From NCBI GenBank assembly GCA_017533825.1, contig JAFWIE010000007.1, positions 99,412-163,411 of the forward strand: a stretch of 64,000 bases of DNA. The letters run 5' to 3'. The notes beneath the pieces are model-generated. The model ran no database searches. It had not been told where the DNA came from and saw only the letters and a list, made by a program, of their open reading frames with translations. This DNA comes from Atopobiaceae bacterium (GTDB lineage Bacteria; Actinomycetota; Coriobacteriia; Coriobacteriales; Atopobiaceae). Each line of letters starts with the position of its first letter. Position 1 is the stretch's first letter. Below, one piece after another: positions 34,617 through 45,103 of this stretch. Both the position numbers and the translations under genes were made by a program.

Positions 34617-36104
34617 ATGGGCACGCTGGGCAAAGAATACCGGGAATGGATTGCGACGCGCGCGATTGATGGCGCGACGACGCAGGTCGTTGATGGGGAC
34701 CACATCTCGATTCATGCCGATGCCGCGACTGCTCAGGTGAGCTTCTATTGCTTTGACGACATGCCCGAGGTCGTGGAGCTGTCCGTTGTGACGAACGAAT
34801 CCAACGAGTCGCGCTTCTTCTTGCACTTCGAGCTTGAGGACTTGGACCGTGCCAAGGAGCTCTTTGGAGAGATGGTCGATACGCTCGACATTGCTCAGGG
34901 TGGCGGGACTACGCACGTGCTTCTCTGCTGTACGGTGGGCATGACCACCACCATGTTTGCCGCCAAGCTCAACGAGGCAGCCAAGACGCTCTCGCTCGAC
35001 TACGAGTTCGAGGCCAAGGCCCTTGAGGACGCGCAGCGCGAAGGTGGCCACTACGCCGCCGTTATGCTCGCGCCGCAGGTGGGCTTTCGACGTAACGAGG
35101 TTGCCGCCGCGTTTCCCGATGCCGTCGTCACCGAGATTCCGCCAAAGGTCTTTGGTGCGTATGATGCGGCTGGTGCGCTGCGCATGCTGCTCGAGCTGCT
35201 CGGCGACGAGTCCCTCTCTACGGGCGACCGCAGCGACCTTCGGCTCATGCGCGACATCCACAACGACAAGACCATCATGCTCGTATCGGTTGTGAACAAG
35301 CCTAAGTTCTCAACGATTTCGTTCAGGGTGTATCGTCGCTGGAAGTTAATCGCTTCGGACGTCGTGCACAAGTGCTACATGGATCGGCGTGACATAGCCG
35401 ACGTGTTGGCGACCCTGCACGTTCACGGCGTCGACATCAAAGAGCTCGACGCGGTGGGCATTGCGGTGCCGGGACCGGTCGACTATGGCGAGGTCGGTGA
35501 GCTGTCAAGGGAGCTTGGCGGCTACGTAATCGAGGAGCGCAACATCGAGCAGGCTCTGGTCAGAAGGTTTGGCGTCAAGGTCTTTGTCGACAACAACGCG
35601 AATGCGGCGACAGTGGGCTGCTACATGCTCAACGACACCTACGACAGCGTGGCGCTTCACACGCAGCAGGTGGGTTATCTCGTGGGCGGTCAGGGTACGG
35701 TGGTAAATGGGCGTCTGGTTCGTGGGCGCCGCGGCATGGCTGGCGAACTGGGTGCGTTCAACAAGCGCGTGATGTTGAACGGAGGCCTGCACCTGCCCGA
35801 GGTCTTCGATACCGACGATCCAAGTCCCGAGGCGCACGTGCATTCCGACATCCCATGGCGGGCCGACCGCATGCTTCCCATCTTGGCCACCATGCTGCTG
35901 GCAAACATCACGGTGGTCGCGCCCGATGCCATCTACGTTGCCTACGACCTCATCGACGACATGGACGCGTTGCGCGCGGAGTTGGCAAAGACGCTGCCCG
36001 AAGACTTCATTCCCGACCTTATCCACATCACCGACTACCACGAGAAGATCTTTGCTGGCGAGATGGCTCTCGTGTTGCAACGTTTGACCGCGCCGCTCTC
36101 ATAG
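34617..36104 (+). CDS. PTS EIIB-like domain fused to a degenerate ROK (sugar kinase/repressor) domain
   Basis: This is 495 residues. Residues 1-95 form an unrecognised domain. At about 99-190 is a lactose/cellobiose-type EIIB domain, with VLLCCTVGMTT holding the phosphorylatable Cys105 and LAPQVGFRRNEV matching the family's xGPQV turn. At about 215-490 is a ROK-type ASKHA domain (GIAVPGPVDYGEVGEL, VFVDNNANAATVG, GRRGMAGELG). The ROK catalytic Asp of NDAN is Asn327 here, and the zinc motif (H...CxCG..GC) is missing, so kinase activity is doubtful. No DNA-binding helix-turn-helix and no other PTS gene is nearby. I infer a sugar-phosphorylation sensor. TATACT (34576-34581) is a plausible -10. 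Confidence 0.75.
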   Translation: MGTLGKEYREWIATRAIDGATTQVVDGDHISIHADAATAQVSFYCFDDMPEVVELSVVTNESNESRFFLHFELEDLDRAKELFGEMVDTLDIAQGGGTTHVLLCCTVGMTTTMFAAKLNEAAKTLSLDYEFEAKALEDAQREGGHYAAVMLAPQVGFRRNEVAAAFPDAVVTEIPPKVFGAYDAAGALRMLLELLGDESLSTGDRSDLRLMRDIHNDKTIMLVSVVNKPKFSTISFRVYRRWKLIASDVVHKCYMDRRDIADVLATLHVHGVDIKELDAVGIAVPGPVDYGEVGELSRELGGYVIEERNIEQALVRRFGVKVFVDNNANAATVGCYMLNDTYDSVALHTQQVGYLVGGQGTVVNGRLVRGRRGMAGELGAFNKRVMLNGGLHLPEVFDTDDPSPEAHVHSDIPWRADRMLPILATMLLANITVVAPDAIYVAYDLIDDMDALRAELAKTLPEDFIPDLIHITDYHEKIFAGEMALVLQRLTAPLS

Positions 36105-36129
36105 CGGCGACATGCAGAGAGGACAAGAC

Positions 36130-37068
36130 ATGGGCAAGACCAAGGTGTACATCGACGGCCAGGCAGGCACGACTGGGTTGCAGATATTCGACCGCATCGG
36201 CTCGCGGGAAGATCTGGAACTGCTGCGCATCGACGAGGACAAGCGCCACGACCTTGACGAGCGGCGCAAGTTCATCAACGCGGCCGACATCGTGTTCCTA
36301 TGCCTGCCGGATGAGGGTGCGCGTGAGGCAGTATCGCTCGTTGAGAATCCCGAAACTTGCATCATCGACGCGTCGACTGCGCACCGTACGGCCGAGGGCT
36401 GGACGTACGGCTTTCCCGAACTGAACGCCGAGCAGCGGGCGGCCATCACCTCGAGCAAGCGCATTGCCAATCCAGGCTGTCATGCCACGGGCTTCATCAG
36501 CACGGTGGCACCGCTCGTGCAGGCGGGCATCATTCCCGTGGACTATCCGCTCACCTGCCACTCCCTTACGGGATACTCCGGGGGAGGGAAGCGCATGATT
36601 GCGAGTTACGAGGCGGCGGAGCGCCCCGAGTCGCTCAGTGCGCCAGGACTGTATGGCCTCACGTTGCGGCACAAGCACCTGCCCGAGATGCAGAAGGTCT
36701 GTGGCCTCGAGCACGCGCCCGTCTTCATGCCTGTGGTAGATGACTACTACAAGGGCATGGCGACCTCCGTCATGCTACACAACCGGCTGCTCGCAGGCTC
36801 GCCGAGCGCAAGCGAAGTCCGTGAGGCACTTGCCCAGCACTATGCCGGCCAACGCTTCGTGAGCGTGATGCCGTTTGATTCCGCACAAGCGACGCTCTAT
36901 GCCAATGAGCTTGCCGGGACGAATGAGCTACACATCGTGGTGTGTGGCAATGACGAGCATACTACCGTGACGGCGCTCTTCGACAATCTGGGCAAGGGTG
37001 CATCTGGCGCTGCTGTGCAGAATATGAATATCGCCCTCGACATCGACGAGGCGACCGGTCTGGTGTAA
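36130..37068 (+). CDS. argC: N-acetyl-gamma-glutamyl-phosphate reductase (ArgC, short type)
   Basis: At 312 residues, it reduces N-acetylglutamyl phosphate to the semialdehyde in arginine synthesis. It starts with the NADP fold (VYIDGQAGTTGLQI), and the catalytic Cys lies in IANPGCHATG. The short form with VYIDGQAGTTG and CLPD is the type 2 ArgC. ATG 36130 follows GAGAGGAC; an upstream in-frame ATG (36112) lacks an SD. It stands 25 nt after the EIIB-ROK gene and may be co-transcribed. No other arg genes are in the window. Confidence 0.93.
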   Translation: MGKTKVYIDGQAGTTGLQIFDRIGSREDLELLRIDEDKRHDLDERRKFINAADIVFLCLPDEGAREAVSLVENPETCIIDASTAHRTAEGWTYGFPELNAEQRAAITSSKRIANPGCHATGFISTVAPLVQAGIIPVDYPLTCHSLTGYSGGGKRMIASYEAAERPESLSAPGLYGLTLRHKHLPEMQKVCGLEHAPVFMPVVDDYYKGMATSVMLHNRLLAGSPSASEVREALAQHYAGQRFVSVMPFDSAQATLYANELAGTNELHIVVCGNDEHTTVTALFDNLGKGASGAAVQNMNIALDIDEATGLV

Positions 37069-37090
37069 GGAGAGGTGTACCCGACTTGCT

Positions 37091-37154
37091 CGTCTGCCCA
37101 CAGTGAAGCCGTGGCCAGTCTGCAGACTGGCCACGGCTTCACTGTGGGCAGACG
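37091..37154. terminator. 64-bp perfect palindrome between convergent genes
   Basis: The 32 bases 37091-37122 are exactly complementary to 37123-37154, with no spacer (centre TCTGCAGA). It sits between argC (+) and the small minus-strand gene, so a bidirectional terminator is the natural reading. The stem is far longer than needed and has no U-tract. It forms a cruciform-capable sequence. Confidence 0.85.
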
Positions 37155-37167
37155 TTTGGGCAAGCAA

Positions 37168-37455
37168 TCACTCGCGCGGGCGATTGTAGAAAGCAGTGAT
37201 GGCGGCATTCGCCTCCTCGCTGCGCTTTTGCTCCACCCAGCTGTCGCGAAGCTGCATGAGGGCGAGCATCTCGTCGGCAATGTCCTCCATGCGCGTGGGG
37301 CGCACGCCCAGCAGATACGTACTCATGCGATTCATCGCGACGGCCGAACGCAGCTGGTCGCACATGAGTGCGCCAAACTCTGCGGGCAGTCCGATTTGTT
37401 CTGCAGCGCGAACTAGTCTCGTCCGCGCCGCTGCGCGTTCCTCAGGTGTTGCCAC
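37168..37455 (-). CDS. Small helical protein of unknown function
   Basis: At 95 residues, it is all-helical by composition, soluble and rich in Arg, Ala and Met. GTG start preceded by GGAGGG at good spacing, so it is likely real. It follows rpiB by 37 nt on the same strand and ends close to the 64-bp palindrome. I do not recognise the family. Linkage to rpiB suggests a shared operon but says little about function. Confidence 0.65.
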   Translation of the reverse strand: MATPEERAAARTRLVRAAEQIGLPAEFGALMCDQLRSAVAMNRMSTYLLGVRPTRMEDIADEMLALMQLRDSWVEQKRSEEANAAITAFYNRPRE

Positions 37456-37492
37456 GTACCCTCCGTCCTGATACGCGTTGGCGCTTGGTGGG

Positions 37493-37951
37493 CTACAACG
37501 CCACCGTCCGCTCCTCGTCGATGGCGGCTACCTTGCGCCGGCGGCTCGCGTAGCGCTCTGCCGTGAGTGGCTCAGTTGCCATCCAGGTCTTAGCAATGGC
37601 CATGGCGAGGACCGGGCCGATGATCTTGCCGCCAATGCACAAGACGTTGGCGTCGTTGTGCTGCCGAGCGAGCTCAGCGCATACCGGGTCTTGGCACACG
37701 CAGGCAAAGATGCCGCGGAACTTGTTCGCGATCATGGCGGAGCCATACCCCACGCCATCTACGAAGATGCCGCGCTCGCAGTCGCCTGTGGCCACTGCCT
37801 TGGAAGCGGGATAGATGAAGTCGGAAAGGTCGCACCCTTCCTCGTCGTACGTCCCGAAGTCAACCACCTCATGTCCCTCAGACTCTAGCCAGGCCTTGAT
37901 CTCGTTCTTAAGGCGAGTGCCAGCGTGGTCGTTTGCCATTGCGATTCTCAT
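37493..37951 (-). CDS. RpiB/LacAB-family sugar-phosphate isomerase lacking the catalytic Cys
   Basis: At 152 residues, it has the N-terminal NDHAG motif, HNDANVLCIGGKIIG and the family length, placing it with ribose-5-phosphate isomerase B and galactose-6-phosphate isomerases. In RpiB the catalytic base is Cys in GxxxCGTGxG; here the segment is GIFVDGVGYGSAMIANK, with Asp65 in that place, as in LacA-like subunits. Substrate is therefore open. SD GGGAGGA. Two ATGTATACA motifs lie upstream (37980 and 38094). The downstream partner is the 95-residue protein. Confidence 0.85.
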   Translation of the reverse strand: MRIAMANDHAGTRLKNEIKAWLESEGHEVVDFGTYDEEGCDLSDFIYPASKAVATGDCERGIFVDGVGYGSAMIANKFRGIFACVCQDPVCAELARQHNDANVLCIGGKIIGPVLAMAIAKTWMATEPLTAERYASRRRKVAAIDEERTVAL

Positions 37952-40517
<2,566 letters not shown>

Positions 40518-40654
40518 GGATGGCGACAGGATTTCAGTTTCCAAAAAGTGATGCCGCTTCATTGTGGAGCGACCCGCCCTTTAAGTGCCACTTTAGGTTC
40601 GGGTACTACATTCTTCCCATCGAAAGGCCTCAAGACCTGTTGGAGATGAGCGGA

Positions 40655-41413
40655 ATGTTGCAGCTTACGTTCAAGCGCTACGAGATCAAGTACTTGCTCA
40701 CCGACGAGCAGCGCAGTCGGCTGGGCATTCTCATGGACCGTTACATGGCGCCCGACGAATGGGGACCCTCCACAGTGTGCAATGTGTACTACGACACGCC
40801 CTCCCACCTGCTGGTGCGTCGTTCCGCGGAGCACCCGCTATACAAGGAGAAGGTCCGCGTGCGCAGCTATGGCGTCAATGGAGCGGATGACCCGGTGTTC
40901 GTGGAGCTCAAGAAGAAGTACGACGGCGTCGTCTACAAGCGTCGCTGCACTCTGGACGTTGTGCGGGCAAACCAGCTGCTAGCGGGTAGGGGCACGCCAA
41001 AGACCCAGATCGAGCACGAGATTGACTTCACCTGTCGCCGCTATGGGGGTCTCGTTCCCTCGGTGTTCATTGCCTACGACCGCGAGGCCTTCTATGCCAA
41101 GGACGATCACGAGTTCCGTATGACCTTCGATACGCACTTGCGCAGCCGTACTGCTCGGATGCGCCTCGACGCAGGCGACGAGGGGGAGCAGTACTTGGAG
41201 GACGGTCTCAACCTGCTTGAAGTCAAAGTGGGAGGGGCCATACCTCTGTGGCTCGTCGAGTTCTTCTCGGGCGAGGGCATCTTTAAGGTGCACTTCTCGA
41301 AGGTCGGCGTCGCCTACGAGCGCCTTTGTGCACAGCAACGTGCCGCGCGTTGTGCACGGGATTCGAAGCTCGGCTGGGGTATGACGCCCGTCCCAACCCT
41401 GTCGTTTGCGTAG
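40655..41413 (+). CDS. VTC-domain polyphosphate polymerase
   Basis: At about 252 residues, this is the tunnel-fold triphosphate enzyme of VTC4 type: FKRYEIKYLL at the N-terminus, YDTPSHLLVRRS, VRVRSYG, FVELKKKYDGVVYKRR and LLEVKVGG give the ring of basic and acidic residues that binds polyphosphate and metal. The bacterial members are membrane-associated through a DUF4956 partner, which is the next gene. ATG 40655 has GGAG 9 nt upstream; ATG 40646 is an alternative, and the frame opens at 40520. Predicted activity is ATP-dependent polyphosphate synthesis. Confidence 0.87.
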   Translation: MLQLTFKRYEIKYLLTDEQRSRLGILMDRYMAPDEWGPSTVCNVYYDTPSHLLVRRSAEHPLYKEKVRVRSYGVNGADDPVFVELKKKYDGVVYKRRCTLDVVRANQLLAGRGTPKTQIEHEIDFTCRRYGGLVPSVFIAYDREAFYAKDDHEFRMTFDTHLRSRTARMRLDAGDEGEQYLEDGLNLLEVKVGGAIPLWLVEFFSGEGIFKVHFSKVGVAYERLCAQQRAARCARDSKLGWGMTPVPTLSFA

Positions 41414-41442
41414 TGCCACAAGTACCTCCAGCGACTGTGGCG
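41414..41442 (+). terminator. Short stem between the VTC and DUF4956 genes
   Basis: GCCACA (41415-41420) and TGTGGC (41436-41441) are complementary with a 15-nt loop. It is possibly a processing or weak termination site. Confidence 0.35.
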
Positions 41443-41464
41443 TGAGTTCCCGAAAGGAGCCGAC

Positions 41465-42148
41465 ATGTTTGATTCGCTATTTGCCACCAGTACGACAAAT
41501 ACCTCTCTTGAGCTTGCTCCCTTCCTCGCGAGCATCGCCTGCGCCATTGCGCTCGGTTTCGTCCTTGCACTCGTGTACTGCTACCGAAGTCGACACACAA
41601 AGAGCTTCGTAGTCGCCCTGGCTGTGTTGCCGGCCATCGTGTGCGTGGTCATTGCCATGGTCAACGGTAATGTGGGTGCTGGTGTTGCGGTGGCGGGTGC
41701 CTTCAGCCTCGTGAGATTTCGCAGTGCCCCTGGCTCCGCGCGCGACATCGCCTTCATCTTTCTCGCTATGTGCGTGGGCTTGGTGGCTGGGATGGGCTAC
41801 GTGGTCTGGGCGACGCTGGTCACGGCGATCATGTGTGCGCTTCTGGTAGCCTATCAGGCGATTGACGCCGGGCCTCTCGGCGACTCGGGTGACCGGACGC
41901 TGCGCGTCACGGTTCCGGAGGACTTGGACTTTGCCGATCTCTTTGACGATGTGCTGGACTCCTATGCGAGTTATCATGAGTTGGAGAGCGTGAAGACTAC
42001 CAACATGGGCAGTCTCTATCGGTTAGTGTATCGCATCGGCATGCGTGATTTGTCTCAGCAGAAGGCCCTCATCGATGAGCTGCGTTGTCGCAACGGCAAC
42101 CTGGAGATATCCATCTCGCATCAGGAGGCCAATGCTGGCGAGCTCTAG
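41465..42148 (+). CDS. DUF4956 membrane protein, partner of the VTC polymerase
   Basis: At 227 residues, it has four membrane helices in the first 145 (for example IACAIALGFVLALVYCY). The conserved GAFSLVRFRSAPGSARDIAFIFLAMCVGLVAG is the DUF4956 hallmark. A cytoplasmic ferredoxin-like domain of about 75 residues follows. VTC-DUF4956 pairs are common in Gram-positive bacteria, often with a CotH-type protein, which is absent here. SD GAAAGGAG. I infer that it channels or anchors polyphosphate synthesis at the membrane. Confidence 0.88.
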   Translation: MFDSLFATSTTNTSLELAPFLASIACAIALGFVLALVYCYRSRHTKSFVVALAVLPAIVCVVIAMVNGNVGAGVAVAGAFSLVRFRSAPGSARDIAFIFLAMCVGLVAGMGYVVWATLVTAIMCALLVAYQAIDAGPLGDSGDRTLRVTVPEDLDFADLFDDVLDSYASYHELESVKTTNMGSLYRLVYRIGMRDLSQQKALIDELRCRNGNLEISISHQEANAGEL

Positions 42149-42268
42149 TTACGTGGGGCGATTGGGCATGCATCGATGTTTCGCTTTTTTCGCAGAGAGC
42201 CCGTCTATGTGATACCGTTAGTTACTATACGCCAAAGCATCGTTGTCGGCGCATAGAGGGGAGGTCAC

Positions 42269-43366
42269 GTGGTCGGAATTGCCGAGGCATTCGCCCTGCT
42301 CGTTGCTGGGTTCGTGGCCGGAATCATCTCTACGCTCATAGATGTTGCCATACTCGGAACCGATGCGTTCGTTGCGCACTTTGCCCTCTGGGTGCTGCTG
42401 AATGCCTTGGTTGCCATACACGTCGATAGCAGACTCCGGGCCATCTTGTGGTCGATTCCGTTTAGCCTTGGCTTCATCGAGTTTTACTACGTCTGTACGG
42501 CGGCGTCATTTGAGGGCTATGGAAAGTCACTGATCATACCGCTTGCCGCGATGGCACTCATCTCACCGCTGCTCACCTATGCACTGTGGACGGCAAAGCG
42601 AGACCGCGGGCCTTATGGCAAGATTCTCTCGATTCTCATTTCGGCGGGAGTGGTTGGTGCGGGGTACTACCTCTATGGCGACTTCGACATGTATACCATC
42701 GTCATCGCGGTGGTGCTACTGTTCATCATGCTCTTCTGGCCCGCTCGGCGTCTCAAGTTCGTGCCTGCCACGCATCCTCCTGTGGGATTGGAGGAGGACC
42801 AGGTCCGCGAGTCCTCATCGCGGCGAAGGGAAGTTGCTCCAAGAAGCAGAGAGCTTACCCCACGTGGCAGGGCGATGGCATCGGTGCCTGAGGTGGAAGA
42901 GACCTTTGAGGAAGACGATTACGCTTGGGACGAGCCTTCGGAGCGAGTGTCCCAGCGTCGTGGTCGCTACGGCTACGATGGCTACGATGACTACGATGAC
43001 TACGGCGACAACGTTGAGGAGCCAGCGCGCAGGGAGCCATTGCGATCTGGTCGAAACAACCGTGAGGCTGAAGAGCCCACGCAAGAACGTAGGAGGGCTA
43101 CGAGGCGTACGCGAAGGCGGTCCTCATCGGATGATGTGGTGACGACGCGGGGTGCGCGGTCGCGCCGGAGCGTTCGCGAGAGAGAAGAGGACAATCGGGA
43201 GGCTCAGCGCAGGGCTGCCGTACAACGTAGGGCGCGACGCGAGCATTCGTCGAGGAACGAGCGAGAAGACAACTACTACACGCCCACCATCTCGACGTTG
43301 GGGACCGTGCGCACGGTACGTCCCTCGTCACGCTCTAGCCGAAGCAGGTATTCCCGCTACGAGTGA
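42269..43366 (+). CDS. Membrane protein with long Arg/Ser/acidic low-complexity tail
   Basis: At 365 residues, it has five hydrophobic helices (about 5-170), then about 195 residues of disordered, strongly charged sequence: acid patches (VEETFEEDDYAWDE), a YGYDGYDDYDDYGD micro-repeat and runs such as RRRATRRTRRRSSSDD. The family is not recognised. GTG start after AGGGGAGG. It lies 120 bp after DUF4956 with its own possible -10 (TACTAT, 42222-42227). A tail of mixed positive charge could bind polyphosphate or nucleic acid; that is speculation based on the neighbours. Confidence 0.75.
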   Translation: MVGIAEAFALLVAGFVAGIISTLIDVAILGTDAFVAHFALWVLLNALVAIHVDSRLRAILWSIPFSLGFIEFYYVCTAASFEGYGKSLIIPLAAMALISPLLTYALWTAKRDRGPYGKILSILISAGVVGAGYYLYGDFDMYTIVIAVVLLFIMLFWPARRLKFVPATHPPVGLEEDQVRESSSRRREVAPRSRELTPRGRAMASVPEVEETFEEDDYAWDEPSERVSQRRGRYGYDGYDDYDDYGDNVEEPARREPLRSGRNNREAEEPTQERRRATRRTRRRSSSDDVVTTRGARSRRSVREREEDNREAQRRAAVQRRARREHSSRNEREDNYYTPTISTLGTVRTVRPSSRSSRSRYSRYE

Positions 43367-43402
43367 CGCATTCTGACGGGCCATCGTCTGACAAACGGTT
43401 TC

Positions 43403-44326
43403 TTAACAGGGCTTCCCGTAATAGTTGATGTCTCCCACCATGGCGGCGATTCTGCGCTGGTCACCTGCTGCGATGCGAGATGCGAATACCGGCCATGCCA
43501 GCAAGGCGTAGTGGAAGAGGTCCGCGAAACTCGCGGTGGATGCTTCCCCGGTATAGGGGTTGTTCCACGTATGGCGATGAAGGTTCGCCGATGCGCATTC
43601 GTCGCTTTGCGTGACGAGGTGCCGACGTGCGTTGACGTGCGGATAGGCGTGCCAGAAGGATTCCATGTGTGCAAGGGCGCTCGGCAGGAGCTTTGCGGGT
43701 GGATCAATCAGGCGGTATGTGAGGCGATAGTCGTACACAGCTCTGCCATACTCGTGCGCGTCAAGGTCGAATCCGTAGACATCGCGCGCGACGCATGCCG
43801 TGATCGTGCCCGCTATGTGGCGGATGCGCGGGGTGCTGGCAAGCATGGCGGTGGCGGGTGCCTCGACGATGGTCTTTTGACGCTTCTGCCACAGAAGCCA
43901 AGTATCCACATCGGACTCGATGAGCATTTTGAGCTCGGTCTTTGCATCCGTAAGGTCGTTGCGCGCGTCACGGAGCTCCTCGACTTGCGCCAGTATCAAG
44001 GGGTTCGTCATGCTGTCGAGGAGATAATGGGCGGCAAAGCCGAGCATGATGGCGGTGCCGAGTGCCTGGTCCTCGGTCGAGAGGCGGGCAATCGTGCTGT
44101 GCATGACGCAAAACGCGTCGACCATCCTGCCACTATGAAAGCTGTCGGAGAGTGTGCGGCAGGTACGTACGGCACGTGGAGCGCCCGTAAACCGGGCAGA
44201 TAGGGGATCTGGTCCTTGACTCCCCAAGAGGAATGCCACGACTTCCTCCTGGTTGGAGAGGACATCGGGAGGGAGCAAGGAAGAGGCGTCCTCTCCGAAC
44301 AGATGATGGGCTAGAATGGCAGGCAT
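43403..44326 (-). CDS. Zinc-dependent phospholipase C-like protein
   Basis: This is 307 residues. MPAILAHHLFGEDA, LLGSQGPDPL and GFAAHYLLDSMTNPL show the His and Asp ligands typical of the PF00882 zinc-dependent phospholipase C/S1-P1 superfamily. No signal peptide is evident, so it may be cytoplasmic or act on internal lipids. ATG 44326 follows AAAGGA; an upstream start at 44401 has no SD. It is convergent with the gene before and divergent from the DUF308 gene. Confidence 0.75.
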   Translation of the reverse strand: MPAILAHHLFGEDASSLLPPDVLSNQEEVVAFLLGSQGPDPLSARFTGAPRAVRTCRTLSDSFHSGRMVDAFCVMHSTIARLSTEDQALGTAIMLGFAAHYLLDSMTNPLILAQVEELRDARNDLTDAKTELKMLIESDVDTWLLWQKRQKTIVEAPATAMLASTPRIRHIAGTITACVARDVYGFDLDAHEYGRAVYDYRLTYRLIDPPAKLLPSALAHMESFWHAYPHVNARRHLVTQSDECASANLHRHTWNNPYTGEASTASFADLFHYALLAWPVFASRIAAGDQRRIAAMVGDINYYGKPC

Positions 44327-44452
44327 GGTATTCCTTTGGAAGTGTGTTGATTCTGTTGTGCAACGCGATGGGTGTGAACAGAGTAACTCATTTTGTGGCA
44401 TACGGTTAGAAAATGTGCATAAGTCAGTCTGGTATTCGAGGAGGTATGCTTT

Positions 44453-44977
44453 ATGGCTAATAGGTTTACGCGATCAAAAGCAGTTATCCTGCTCACGGGC
44501 ATCGTGATGGTCGCAATTGGGATTGCGGTGCTCATTAATCCAATTGGAGCGCTTGAGGTTATCGTGCGCATCACGGGCTGGCTGCTGGTGGCATATGGTG
44601 TCATCTTGATAGTGCCGTCGGTGATGCGCGGGAATTCCCTGCAGAATGTCAGCACCGACTTCGTGCTGGGTGTGGTGGCAGCACTCTGCGGACTTGTGAT
44701 GGGCATCGCACCCTCCTTCGTGGTCTCGTTCATATGGACCCTGATCGGCATCGGCATCTTGGCAACGGGCGTGCTCGACATCTTGGAGGCAGGCAGGTTC
44801 CGTCGAGTCGGAAGTCCGCTTGGATTGCCCGCAACCACGTCGGGTGCCATCTGCGTCCTACTTGGCCTGCTCGTGATCTTTGTGCCGCTCGCATCGCCAA
44901 CGTTGGGCATGCTGGTCGCTGCCGTAGCGCTCCTGATTGACGGAGTGACCGAGATTATCTTTGCGCTCGGAATGTAG
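44453..44977 (+). CDS. DUF308 (HdeD-like) membrane protein
   Basis: At 174 residues, it consists almost entirely of six hydrophobic helices in three pairs, the DUF308 repeat (LINPIGALEVIVRITGWLLVAYGV...). HdeD in E. coli is an acid-resistance membrane protein; the general function of the family is unknown. SD GAGGAGG. It is single-gene, ended by a strong hairpin. Confidence 0.85.
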   Translation: MANRFTRSKAVILLTGIVMVAIGIAVLINPIGALEVIVRITGWLLVAYGVILIVPSVMRGNSLQNVSTDFVLGVVAALCGLVMGIAPSFVVSFIWTLIGIGILATGVLDILEAGRFRRVGSPLGLPATTSGAICVLLGLLVIFVPLASPTLGMLVAAVALLIDGVTEIIFALGM

Positions 44978-44997
44978 CGCTGGGAGTGCGATAGATG

Positions 44998-45048
44998 GAA
45001 AGGAGTACCCCGGTGGACCACAAAGCGTGCCACCGGGGTACTCCTTTC
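44998..45048. terminator. Perfect 19-bp hairpin between DUF308 and glnN
   Basis: GAAAGGAGTACCCCGGTGG (44998-45016) is exactly complementary to 45030-45048, with a 13-nt loop. It sits between convergent genes, with no U-tract. Confidence 0.85.
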
Positions 45049-45063
45049 TACCGTGTGTCAGGG

Positions 45064-45103
45064 CGTTTGCAGTGACTATACGTCGTTTGCAGTGACTATA
45101 CGT
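45064..45103. repeat. 20-bp tandem duplication across the glnN stop codon
   Basis: CGTTTGCAGTGACTATACGT occurs twice head to tail (45064-45083, 45084-45103). The second copy includes the last codons and stop of glnN (minus strand). It parallels the 38-bp case at 7134-7209. Confidence 0.85.

Noticed and set aside
37075..37416. Frame through the 64-bp palindrome
   Set aside because: Both strands give the same peptide because of the palindrome; overlaps two supported genes.
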